Source of the DNA: Armillaria gallica
Lineage: Eukaryota > Basidiomycota > Agaricomycetes > Agaricales > Physalacriaceae
DNA: 64,000 nt
Direction: 5' to 3'
NCBI GenBank assembly: GCA_037576215.1
Contig: JBANDB010000007.1
Span: forward strand, 4,681,001-4,745,000
In this document: in pieces, positions 9,990 to 19,330 of the stretch
How the letters are laid out: every line of letters starts with the position of its first letter
Position numbering within the stretch: the first letter of the stretch is position 1
Notes under the pieces: model-generated
What the model was told of the DNA's origin: nothing
Databases searched by the model: none
The model's input: only the letters and a program-made list of their open reading frames with translations
Translations under genes and position numbers: made by a program

Positions 9990-11315
9990 CCTCCCCTTCC
10001 TCTAACTCCACTCTCTCCTGTACCAAAATTGACTCCAAATCTTCATACATCTCTCCATCACTCTCCTCAATACCTCTCTCAGTTATATGCCCTCCTCCTC
10101 GCCATCCTTTTCCACAGCTGCGTCCATGCACATTGTAAAATTCCCGATGGGCTCACAGGAACTTGTTATGAGACAGCACCTGCTCATGCAGACTGGAGAC
10201 TCCAAAGGTGCCGACCCAGAAGGACTTGTTCAAAATTTCATATGGGTCATTCATTCCGAGCAGAGTGTCCTTGGTCAATGACTCCAAGCCTTTCACCTTG
10301 ATAACCGCCATGTCCCAGTCCAGACATTGGGTGGCCATCTTGCGCAGTACTTCACTGTAAATGTCCATGGTTTTTCAGAGCTCCAACCAGGACATCTCAA
10401 ATTCAGCCATCATGGACTTTGAGGGCAGGTCGTCGGGGTACTTGACATCGTGGTCAGGATGGTAGTCGTCCATCAAATCCTCCATGTGCTCCAACACATG
10501 CTCAACCTTGTCCTCCAAATGAGCTAGTCTAGAAGAACACAGCGGAGATCCAACAGAGTTACACACCATGCCCAGAAAAGACCTTATCTTCAGCCCGAGG
10601 AACAGGCTCAATTTTCAAATGCTTAGGGGTTGATGGCCCCACTGATGCTCCCCCTGCCTCATCTTCACTATCCTCCACCATGCTTGTGGATCGCACCTTG
10701 CATTTGCGGGGCTCCAGGGCATCCACCTTCTTTCCCTTGGTAATTTTGCGCCTCCTCCTCAACTCAGCCATGGCAGCCGTTTTTGGATCCTCTGGATCCA
10801 TCTCTGAATCACTGTCACTCACCGACGGAGCTCCTGCAGCCTGCAACACAGCCTCATTAGCTTCATCCTCTTTCTCCTTCTCCCTCTCCTTTTCCTTCTC
10901 CTTATCCTCCACCTCCTTGAAGTCAGCCAGCCAGCTGCTTACGCTCCACAACCTCCTCCTGTACTTGCAATTCCTTTGCAATCCTCTCATCCTCCTTCCT
11001 TTCTCCTCAGCCTTCTGCTCCTCCTCTAGCCTCTTCTCCTCCGCTTTCCTCTCAGCCTCCAGTTTTTCTTGCCTTAGAAGCTCTACCTTCAGTTGACACA
11101 CTACCTTCTCCTACCTCAACCTTTCCACACGGGCCTCCTTTGCTTTTACCGTTTTCCATTCCTCGTGTTTTTTAACGGCCTCGTCATACTTCTCTGCCGC
11201 GGTACTCTGCTCAATTGCCAAAGCTTCATACTCTTCAAAAGTGAGCAAAGGAGGTGTCAGGCCGACGCATAGGTTCAGAGGTCATGGAATCATGGTATTC
11301 AATGGGCGCGGACAT
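9990..11315 (-). pseudogene. antisense coiled-coil gene between pol and 3' LTR, A2
   Basis: Read opposite to gag-pol. ATG at 11315 opens MSAPIEYHDSMTSEP. A frameshift near 11250 leads to LTFEEYEALAIEQ and EAVKKHEEWKTVKAKEA, then a long Lys/Glu coiled coil (about 11100-10880), an acidic Ser/Asp patch (VSDSDSEMDPEDP), a basic run (RRRRKITKGKK), KHLKIEPVPRAEDKVFSG, a second helical segment (LAHLEDKVEHVLEHMEDLMD) and IYSEVLRKMATQC...NKSFWVGTFGVSSLHEQ. The same order occurs in A1 at 23990-25660. Frameshifts and stops break it into at least five pieces. No known domain is recognised. The ATG is only ~160 bp from the 3' LTR, so any promoter would lie in or beside the LTR. Confidence 0.7.
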
Positions 11316-11461
11316 TTTAAATGACAAGTAGAAGATATTGGAAGAAAAACGAAGGGATGGTAAAGGTACAAGATTAAGTTGCAAAATTCCCATGACTAAA
11401 TTTCCATACACATAACCATATTGATTGGCCATCAGGATCTGTGCTCTTGAGGGCAAGAACG

Positions 11462-11476
11462 CTAAGGGGGGGATAC
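11462..11476 (+). promoter_or_regulatory. polypurine tract of A2
   Basis: CTAAGGGGGGGATAC lies directly before the 3' LTR start TGTTATG at 11477, the expected plus-strand primer site. Confidence 0.65.
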
Positions 11477-11690
11477 TGTTATGTGCATGCCGCAGACCTA
11501 CACTTCACACTGACTTCAAGCATAGACTTCAACCACACCATCGGACCTCTGTGGCCTCTGGCCACTTACCATTTACTTTACACTATTTGATATTTCACTT
11601 CCATTTCATTTTACTATCTCACATATTAAATCTAGAATCTGAATTTGGTAGCGAATAGACCTCCATCAGATTCCAGCGGACTTCTGACTC
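11477..11690 (+). repeat. 3' LTR of A2, truncated
   Basis: First ~214 bp of the LTR, ending at CTTCTGACTC, where element B sequence takes over. It aligns with 7387-7600. Confidence 0.82.
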
Positions 11691-13860
11691 CATTCTTGCT
11701 TCCTGTATTCCGTGTAAAGTCCATTCAGCTGCAAACAGTTTGAGCCACTTGGGTGGGACCTTCTCAGTCTTCACACCAGGTCCTAAAGGTCCGGCTACCG
11801 TCGACTGGGTCACCTCAGGGGCTGCGGAAGAAGTTCAGTTAGCTTCTTGACTTCGCCAGAAACTCGTATCATCCTCATCGTCAGGGATCTCCTCCATGCG
11901 TACCTGAGGCCCCCTTTTTACCCCCTGGGTGCTAGCGGCTTCCTTTCTGTTGGTGGTCTTGGTTGGGGCCATTGTGCATCCAACAGTTCTTGTCTTGCGA
12001 GTTTCATCAGGATTGCCCAGGGAAGTGATTGGTCATAGTAGCAAGTTCATCTGGACCTTGGGACCGCTTTTAATGTCGCAAGAGTGATCAAAAGCAGTGG
12101 GCTCAACTTGTGCCAAATAAACGGTCTTATCAGCCTGGCTTTCTCCCTTGGGACTTAGCAAATTGTTCCGCTCTCCTTTCCTGGGGCCTCTGCTGACCTG
12201 GTGCCAACCATCGTCTTGCTGTTGGCTAGCGCTCCTGGGGCCCTCTTGTCGGGTTCGCCCGCTGCACACGGTCTTGTCATTGTCCTTCATCAAAGCCTCT
12301 GTCTTGCCTGGAGATTTAAACTTTGACATCCTTGCGTTCTTCTCTGTTACCAGAGGAGGCTACGCCGTGGTGGGTGTCACTATGGTGGGTGACTCTTCAT
12401 CTGATGCTTTCGCTTGTACTGAGTTACTTGCCAAACATTTAGCCAGTTGCACAGTCTTGGGGTTGGTGGCCCTGACATCCTGCTTTGAATCTTCCTTAAG
12501 TTCAGTCCTGGTAGTAAAGTTGTGGGCAGGTATATTTGAATGCACAGTAATAACTACAAAAGTACTATGAGCCTGACTAGCGGGCGACGAGTGTGTACCA
12601 GATGAAACCAAGTCCTTGGCTGAGTCAGTCAAATCGCTTACTGCTTGGTCCCATCTTTTACCTCCTCAACCTTGGAGTCCATCTTCTCTTCCATTGTATG
12701 ATAGTCCCAGTAATAGTTGAGTCATTGTAGCGCCTCTTCCCTCGATTTTGGGGCCTTGGGACAATCCTGTTTGAAGTGTCCAACTTCTCTGCATCGGAAA
12801 CACTTCACCTTGGTGTGTGTCCTATCAATTTCCATCTGCGAGCCTTGTCCTCCATAAGTTGTGCCAGTTCCCATTTTCTTTTCCAGGATACAGGCCTGCT
12901 GCTGTTGGTTTCCTTTTGGCAAAGTACTTGTCTTCACCTGCTGTTTCCAGTCTGCCACTTTAGCTCCTCCCCCACCTCTGCTTTTCGCATTCTCCAGTTA
13001 TGATTGATCCAAAGTATGCGTCGCTTCCATTCCACATAGGTAGTCGGGACATCTCCATCCAACACATAGATGATGTCCTTGCTGGAGAATCGGCATGCCT
13101 TTTTAACTTGGGCCATCATCATCTGGTCAATGCCAAGTATCCCTGCTTTAAATGCAAGCAATTTGAATTGTTGGAAGAACAAGTCACTGTCAGGGAAGTT
13201 ACTTTGTTGGAGTCTTTCCCACTGTGCAAAGTTGATTTTGGCATTGGCATCCTTCCAGAATCGTTGTCTGACTTCCTCCACAAACTGCTCATAGGTGGGG
13301 TATACTTAGTCCCCAAGAGTGTTCCTCCTCAATTCCCTGGCACATAGCTCCCACCATATCTGGGTGTCCTTGCTGAGGCATGACATGCAAAAGATGACCT
13401 TGTGAGAATGGTGTCAGAAGTATTGGTTAAAAACAGAGAAGTACATGTTGCACTGGGAGAAGAATCAGGCAATGTCATTGGAATTGCTGTTGAAATTCTC
13501 AGGCTCCTTGACCATGTTGGGCTTTAGCGCCACCCAGGGTCCTTGGTCATTTTGGGCGAGGACCCATGGGGCTGGTGGGTCTGGCGGCTTTGGCAGTGAT
13601 GGATAATGAGGTGGTGCCAGTGGCTGTGGTTGTCTGGGGGGTGGCTGTGATTTGTCCAGTGGCTGGGGTTGGTTTGACGGTCCTGCACTGTCGTCAGCAG
13701 TGGCAAAGAGTCTAGATAGTCCTTGTGTGCCTGGTGGCCCATACCCTTGGGGATAAGCGTAACTTGGTACTGTTCTTGCATAAATGGGTATTTCAGCCTG
13801 TTGCAGTGGTACTGGTGGTTTGTCTGACATGGGTTCAGGGGTGAACGTTATCAGAGGTAG
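11691..13860 (-). pseudogene. gag of B: gag core, zinc knuckle and linker to protease
   Basis: From high to low coordinate: start MSDKPPVPLQQAEIPIYART at 13830 with a Pro/Gln-rich N-terminus; retrotransposon gag core (13500-12934) with EEVRQRFWKDANAKINFAQW and ADWKQQ; zinc knuckle CFRCREVGHFKQDC at about 12790 (perfect C-2-C-4-H-4-C); then a long polar linker to PPKWLKLFAAEWTLHG at about 11710, where A2 interrupts it before the protease. Stops and frame changes split it near 13460, 12960, 12720, 12640, 12340 and 12030. The knuckle and core make the assignment firm. Confidence 0.83.
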
Positions 13861-13864
13861 ATCG

Positions 13865-14970
13865 ATCTGTGGTCATTGATAGTGAGCAGGTACCTGAATG
13901 GGGTGATCTTGATGGATCATGTTGTAAGCCTGGCTTCTTCCTTTAGGATATAGCTATATCCATAGTAGGTGTAGTCAATTCCGGCCAGAGTTCTAGCCCA
14001 GTCTTGATCTGCCACTAGTTCTTCCAGAAAATGATTAAATAAATCAAGTAGGGGAGCATTGAGAAGTATATGAGGAGTTTGGGCCAGTTTACCTGTCGCT
14101 AGGAGGTACAGGGCCCAGGAGATGGTTATCGGGGTGGTTGGCTGGGGGGTGTTGGGAACCTGTGGTGTTGGGGCAGGGGAAGGGAAGGGACTTTCCCAAC
14201 CTTGGACTCCATTGATGTGTGCCTCAACAGGGAGGATCTCTGTCCTGGTACTGTCATTGGAGTAGTATACGGTCTCTCCTCAACTATTGAGCCCGACGTC
14301 AGGCTGTCGCTCATCGATTTCTCTGAATGCCACTGCTGCTCTCGCTCTGCCTGTCTCCTATCTCTGTCCCACTGGTTAGGTTCTTCATTCCTTCATGGAA
14401 CAACAAGTCTGGCTCGTGTCCTTGTGGGAAGTCGGGGCTCGAACTCTGGCGTGGAATCTCTTGTTGGCCTTGGTGGGGTGGGAGGTTGCTCAGTGATCTG
14501 TATGGGCTGGTCCCAGTGTATGATGGGAGCATCGGCTGGGGGAGACCATGCTTGGTAGGGATTGGCTTGTCATGGAAAGAAGGCAGTATAGGGGAGGTTG
14601 ACATTATCCCAGAGAACGTCGAGTTCGAATGCGGAACTGGCTGGTGAATCTCATGCCCAGATACTCCCAGCACGATTGCAGGCAGGTTGCTCTGATGCAG
14701 GAGTCCCTCTTGGGCCTGTTTCTCCCAAGCTGAGTCATACAAGGTACCTTGCCAGGGTTGCTATGTCAGCGGTAGGAGCGGGTCATACTGATAGGGGGTA
14801 TGGCCAGCGGAGTCCGTGGGATGGGAGGAGTCGTTGGTAGAAAGCTGGATAAAGGGGAGCTGTACTCCAGCAGTACCTCCATTGCTTCCTTCCTGAATGC
14901 CGTTTTCCATCTCCCTAGGAATGTCTTCTTCGTTTCTCCTGTGGAGGAAGTGAGGGTGCTCATCAAGCAT
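13865..14970 (-). pseudogene. proline-rich 5' gag region of B
   Basis: Open minus-strand stretches (14970-14761, 14742-14311, 14314-14126) encode a low-complexity protein rich in Pro, Ser, Gln and His (for example PIPTKHGLPQPMLPSYTGTS), as expected for the N-terminal part of a large gypsy gag. No catalytic motif is present. Its upstream end joins the truncated 5' LTR at about 14999, so leader and primer site are missing. Confidence 0.5.
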
Positions 14971-14998
14971 TGATGCTCAGTGTGATATAGGTGTGTGG

Positions 14999-15221
14999 AC
15001 TCAAAGCTGGGGTACATACAGTGAGAGCTACTACTTAAATACTGGGAGTACAGGTCTATACATAGGTTGTTCATGAGAGATAGAAACCAGAGCACACAAT
15101 GGCAACACAATAGCAAAGCGATAACATGCAGTTGTCATGCAGTTTACTTGGTTGCCCCTATGTGATGGCCCAGTGTTGCAGATAAGATTAGATAAAAGAA
15201 GAAAACGAATAAATTGTAACA
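14999..15221 (-). repeat. 5' LTR of B, truncated
   Basis: 222 bp matching 3598-3818, ending TGTAACA at 15221 beside the target duplication CTCTA. About 150 bp on the internal side (the U5 end for this minus-strand element) is deleted. Confidence 0.85.
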
Positions 15222-15600
15222 CTCTATCAGAGGACAACAATCACATAGGAAAACCTACAGTCACTCCAGTTTCACTGCCTGACAATCCAACCATTACAGT
15301 TCTCCTGACCCTTTTGGCACTCCTCCACCAGATGTCCTTCCACATCACTGAAGGACCGAGATATTTGATGAGAAGCGAAACTGATACTCCCACTCACCCT
15401 TCAAACCAACACAACCACAGTGATGACAGATCTGACTACCAACTGGGTAGCCCAAATGGACCTGGCAGACCTGGCAGCCCTAATGAACCCAGCAGACCCG
15501 GTGATCCTAGTAGTTCTGGAGGTCCAGGCAGACCTGGCAACAACATTATACCTCCCAAGTTGGTTATAGCAATAATTTCCTCTGTTATGCCTTCTACCAT
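15222..15600 (+). pseudogene. gag of A1 after the B insertion
   Basis: Resumes gag at the target duplication. Contains a Gly-Pro-rich, collagen-like linker (GSPNGPGRPGSP...GGPGRPGNN, about 15446-15545). The whole gag core and the zinc knuckle are then deleted: the sequence jumps from GNN to the segment after the core, and again to ASEDPAPSELEN just before the protease. Confidence 0.7.
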
Positions 15601-15674
15601 GGGCTATCTACTCCTGCCTCTGAGGATCCAGCTCTGTCAGAGCTGGAAAACTAGAGGGCAGCCCTATATCCTCT

Positions 15675-16268
15675 GTGCAAGATCAGGGTTACATTGACTG
15701 TCATTACACATTGGAGGTTGTCACCCTCAATGCTGCCCCTCTTTCCAACCATTCACTCACTGTATCACTCTCTTCTGAAGTCAGCTCCGGTTCAGAGTCC
15801 AACAGTTCTCCAATCATTACTGTCCTTTGTTTTCTTGCTTTGGTTGACTCTGGTTTTAGCCATTGTTTTGTTGACTCCAAATATGTTGAGGATCACAACC
15901 TTCCTACCAAACCTATTCCTCCTGTTCAACTTTGGCTCCTTGATGGCTCCACCAGATCTCATATCTCTCAATCCATTACCCTTCCAGTCCATTTCCCTTC
16001 TGGAGACATCATCCCTATTGACTTCTATTTCACTCATCTAAATTCATCCTGTAACATTGTTTCAGGATACAACTGGCTCTCCCACTGGAATCCATTGATT
16101 GACTGGGTAAAGCACAGTATCACTTTCCATTCACCATTACCAGGTGTTTCTTCCCTTGCAAGCACTTCCATGGCCTCTGATGCAACTACATCTAACCGTG
16201 TGGACATTCCTCATCCAACTTCTATCTCTATTCCAACCTTGGCTTCCAAGCCAACTCTGAGATCCTGA
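15675..16268 (+). CDS. aspartic protease region of A1
   Basis: A 197-codon open frame with ALVDSGFSHCFVDSKYVEDH (DSG active site, about 15846) and GYNWLSHWNPLIDWVKHSI. It is the only protease among the four family A copies with both the DSG and the C-terminal part in one frame. The TGA at 16266-16268 (APTLRS*, also in A0) ends it before RT, so it is detached from the rest of pol. Confidence 0.75.
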   Translation: MQDQGYIDCHYTLEVVTLNAAPLSNHSLTVSLSSEVSSGSESNSSPIITVLCFLALVDSGFSHCFVDSKYVEDHNLPTKPIPPVQLWLLDGSTRSHISQSITLPVHFPSGDIIPIDFYFTHLNSSCNIVSGYNWLSHWNPLIDWVKHSITFHSPLPGVSSLASTSMASDATTSNRVDIPHPTSISIPTLASKPTLRS

Positions 16269-16440
16269 CAGGCTCTGCTGCCATATGAACTAACTATTCC
16301 TACCCTACTATTCCTTCCTTTTCTGCAACAGTTATCCCCAAGATATCTATCCTCCATGGCTGCCTTTGTTTAAGCATTTGCTGAGAATGAAGCTCAACAA
16401 TATACTCTCCAACCTTTGGTACCTAGCATTAGTGGTATGG

Positions 16441-17340
16441 CCAGCTCCATGGCCCTACTGGATATGACAGATGTACCAGCAGAATATCACAACTTTGCTG
16501 ATGTTTTCAGTGACTCTCTCTGAGAAACTCCCCAAGTATAGGCCATATGACCTCAAGATCAATATTGAGGAAGGAACATCTCCCTCACTTAGTCTCATTT
16601 ACTCCCTCTTGGAGTCTGAGCTCAAAGCATTATGTGAGTTTATTGACAATAATCTCCATAGTGGATTCATCACTCCCTCACATTCTTTCCACAGAGCTCT
16701 GGTTCTTTTCTCAACAAAAAGACTGGAACTCCACCTTTATGTCAATTTCCATGGCTTAAACAAGATATCCAAGAAAGATTGTTACTCCCTTCCACTCATT
16801 TCCAACCTCCTTGACTCCATGTGCTCTGCCCACATCTATACTAAACTTGACCTTCAACATGTTTATCATCTCATATGCATAGCCAAAGGTGATGAATGGA
16901 AAACAGCCTTCCAGACCTGCTATGGCTTCTTTGAATGGTATGTCATGCCTTTTGGACTCACCAATGCTCTCATGGCATTCCAATGCTTCATGAACGATAT
17001 TTTTGCTGACATGCTTGATGTTTCTGTAGTCATATACCTTCATGACATCCTTATCTATTCCAACAACCCTGCAGCACACCAGAAACATGTACATGAAGTT
17101 CTGCACAGACTAAGAGCAAATAGGCTCTACTGTAAAGGATCTAAATGTGAGTTTCATTGGGATTCCATGGAATATCTAGGCTACATTCTATCACTGGAGG
17201 GCTGCTGCATGTCTGAAGACAAGGTAAAAGCCATTTTAGATTGGCCAGTTCCATGGAAAGTTAAGGATATTCAATCCTTAGCTTCGCCAATTTCTACTGC
17301 TGTTTCATCCATGAGTACAGCAACATCATTATTCTGCTAA
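16441..17340 (+). pseudogene. reverse transcriptase of A1
   Basis: The frame at 16471-17340 (289 codons) carries [13 protein letters not shown] (first catalytic Asp), YVMPFGLTNALMAFQ (RT FG-x-x-N motif) and VIYLHDILIYS, where the catalytic YLDD is YLHD (first Asp to His). It then runs through CEFHWDSMEYLGYIL to a frameshift near 17280 in the connector. A 2-nt loss in the CTCTCTCT run near 16520 separates it from the upstream MTDVPAEY segment. Confidence 0.87.
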
Positions 17341-17830
17341 CCTGCCTCACATGCAAAGGAACTCCATGGAAATTTGATGACAAGTGCATGGCTGCTTTCA
17401 ATGAACTAAAGCAAGCCTTCACTCATGCTCCTATCCTGACCCATTGGGTCACTGACTGGCAATTGGTTGTGGAGACTGACACCTCTGACTACACTATGGC
17501 TGCTATCCTCTCTATCTACCTTGAAGACGGTGAAATCCACCCCATTGCTTTCTTATCCCAAAGCCTACACAATGCTGAACACAATTAGGACACCCATGAC
17601 AAAGTGCTTCTAGCTATCTTTGAAGCTTGTAAATACTGGTGTCACTACCTTGAAGGCTCTGTGGATCCAATTGATGTCATTACAGACCACAAGAATCTTG
17701 AATACTTTTCTACCACCAAAATTCTTACCCAATGCAAAGTCTGGTGGTCTGAATATCTCTCCCAGTTCAACCTAGTAATCCGGTTCTGACCTGGGAAACT
17801 TTGAGGTAAACCGGATGCACTCACTAGATG
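17341..17830 (+). pseudogene. RNase H of A1
   Basis: WQLVVETDTSDYTMAAILS, IHPIAFLSQSLHNAEHN, then a stop at 17588 and continuation with [19 protein letters not shown] and [11 protein letters not shown]. These are the D, E and D regions of the gypsy RNase H. A stop near 17788 (VIRF*) marks the end of the open part. Confidence 0.8.
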
Positions 17831-17959
17831 ATGGGATGTCTCCCCAAAAGAGGGTGATAGTCAATATGCTACTGTCAATCCTCACAACTTCTGTCCTGTA
17901 TTCACTCAAGAACAACTCTCCATGTCTCTCTGTGCTACTTTTCTTGAAGGCCCTACCCT

Positions 17960-18353
17960 CTGTGCTAGTCTCTGTGCTAGTGCTATAATGGATGTTGACA
18001 AGCTCCATTCAGATATCAAGCAAGCACAATCATCTGAATCTGTGGCCTCTGACAGTTTCCATTAGGCCAATTCCTCCACTCCCACTTTTCCTTCTCGGTG
18101 GTCCATAGATGAATCAGACATCCTCCATCTTGATAATCACATCTATGTCCTGGACTCTGATGATCTCCGTCTCCATGTCCTATAAAATAATCACAATCAC
18201 ATCTTGGCAGGTCACTTTGGCCAAAATTGGACCTTGGAATTAGTCTGATAGAGCTATACCTGGCCACAGATGTGTGAATATGTTCACCACTATGTCAAAT
18301 CTTGTACAGTTTGTGGTCACAACAAGACACCTAGACACCATTCTTACAGTTTA
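17960..18353 (+). pseudogene. integrase zinc-binding region of A1
   Basis: Shows NHNHILAGHFGQNWTLELV and HHYVKSCTVCGHNKTPRHH, the HHCC zinc motif, with both Cys present (compare A5, where the first is Tyr). Stops occur after DSFH and in LVL*NNH. The MITE interrupts it at 18353. Confidence 0.78.
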
Positions 18354-19016
18354 CAGTCAAGGACCGGTCAATGAGACAGTACCACTCAATGAGACACTTG
18401 GCCCAGGTGCTCTCCTCAGGGCCAAATTGGTCTCAGACTTCACGTATAAATTATGATAGGACATGTACATGTAATAGTAATGAATTTCCGAGGCCATTGG
18501 GAATGTACTACAGCAATAATTATTTTGGGGGTGGCTTATCAGGTCACACTACAAATTACCATATCAGTCACAGTCAGGAGACCTGGTTATATTTTTTCTT
18601 TATGTGTTGCTAATTGGACTCTACTCTCATCAAATATACTCTGCTTTACAGGCTGAGGTCTAGACACTCTCCACTGACACTGACGACGGCAAGGAAGAGG
18701 CAGGGGGGGAAATCAGCACCAAAGATAAGTAATCCAATTAGATTCTGATTACATATAATTACTATATTTGGATTTGCCAGTAGATTGCCGGCGTGATGTG
18801 ATGTGTCTCATTGAGTGGTAATCGTGCGATAAGAAGATTTTGCACTGATGTCCTCTGGCATGTAGGGTTTTGGCCCATATCCCCACCAGAGTTTTTGCCA
18901 TTATGTTCTTATCATAGCTTGCCTTCTGCTGCCAACAACTGAGGTAAGGAACCACATTTTTTCACCTTTCCGAGGTCCTTCTGTATTTGGGTGTCTCATT
19001 GACTGGTCCTTGACTG
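18354..19016 (+). mobile_element. 663-bp TA-flanked MITE
   Basis: Bounded by TA at 18352-18353 and 19017-19018; removing it restores A1 integrase (compare 63560-63600). Terminal inverted repeats of 25 bp: left begins CAGTCAAGGACCGG, right ends GGTCCTTGACTG, one mismatch. A second inverted pair lies inside: TACCACTCAATGAGACA at 18380-18396 and its reverse complement at 18804-18820. No coding capacity. TA target and CAGTCAAG-type ends fit the Tc1/mariner-pogo superfamily; the orientation given is arbitrary. Confidence 0.85.
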
Positions 19017-19330
19017 TACTTAAACCCTTGCTGGTTCTGGAATGTCCATGGGATTCCATTTCAATGGATATCATTGAACAGTTACCAGACTCCAATGGAT
19101 TCACCCCTATTCCTTGTTGTAATCAACTGCGCAAGCAAGCAAGCTATCTTTATCCCTACACACAACACCATTAATTCTGAAGAACTCATCTGGTTATTTA
19201 TCATTCATGTTTTCTCTAAGCATGGTGTCTCTAACCACATTATCTCTGACTGTGGCTCCAAGTTTGTCTCCCAATTCATGCATGCCCTTGCTAAAACCCT
19301 TGACATGGAAGTCCACTTCACTTCCAGATA
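19017..19330 (+). pseudogene. integrase catalytic core of A1, first part
   Basis: WDSISMDIIEQL (first catalytic Asp), then FLVVINCASKQAIFIPTH and NHIISDCGSKFVSQF (second Asp). A frameshift near 19110 lies between the two. The pogo insertion cuts the core at 19330; it continues at 22965. Confidence 0.8.

Larger units (their letters stand above)
7387..11690 (+). mobile_element. Family A copy A2, deletion derivative nested in B
   Basis: Complete at the 5' end (LTR 7387-7903) and truncated inside its 3' LTR (11477-11690). It keeps a short gag, the zinc knuckle, the first half of RT and the antisense coiled-coil gene. It has lost the gag linker, the protease core, and everything from mid-RT through integrase, with a clean junction near 9940. 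B sequence resumes at 11691 (reading toward the LKLFAAEWTLHG segment). The two LTRs differ at about 12 of ~214 compared positions by eye, 11 of them transitions, so A2 is younger than A1. Confidence 0.85.
3448..15221 (-). mobile_element. Ty3/gypsy chromovirus family B, nested in A1 gag
   Basis: Minus-strand element with 3' LTR at 3448-3818 and a truncated 5' LTR at 14999-15221. Pol order is gag, protease, RT, RNase H, integrase, chromodomain, which is the Ty3/gypsy (Metaviridae) order; the chromodomain places it among chromoviruses. Flanks are CTCTG (3443-3447) and CTCTA (15222-15226), a 5-bp target duplication with one transition. Joining the flanks restores family A gag as in A2. A2 (7387-11690) is inserted between its gag and protease. 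Several stops sit where Arg would be expected, consistent with CGA to TGA. Confidence 0.9.

Noticed and set aside
14202..14647. Plus-strand frames of 106-118 codons opposite B gag
   Set aside because: Low-complexity shadow of the Pro/Ser-rich gag on the minus strand; no start context or domain.
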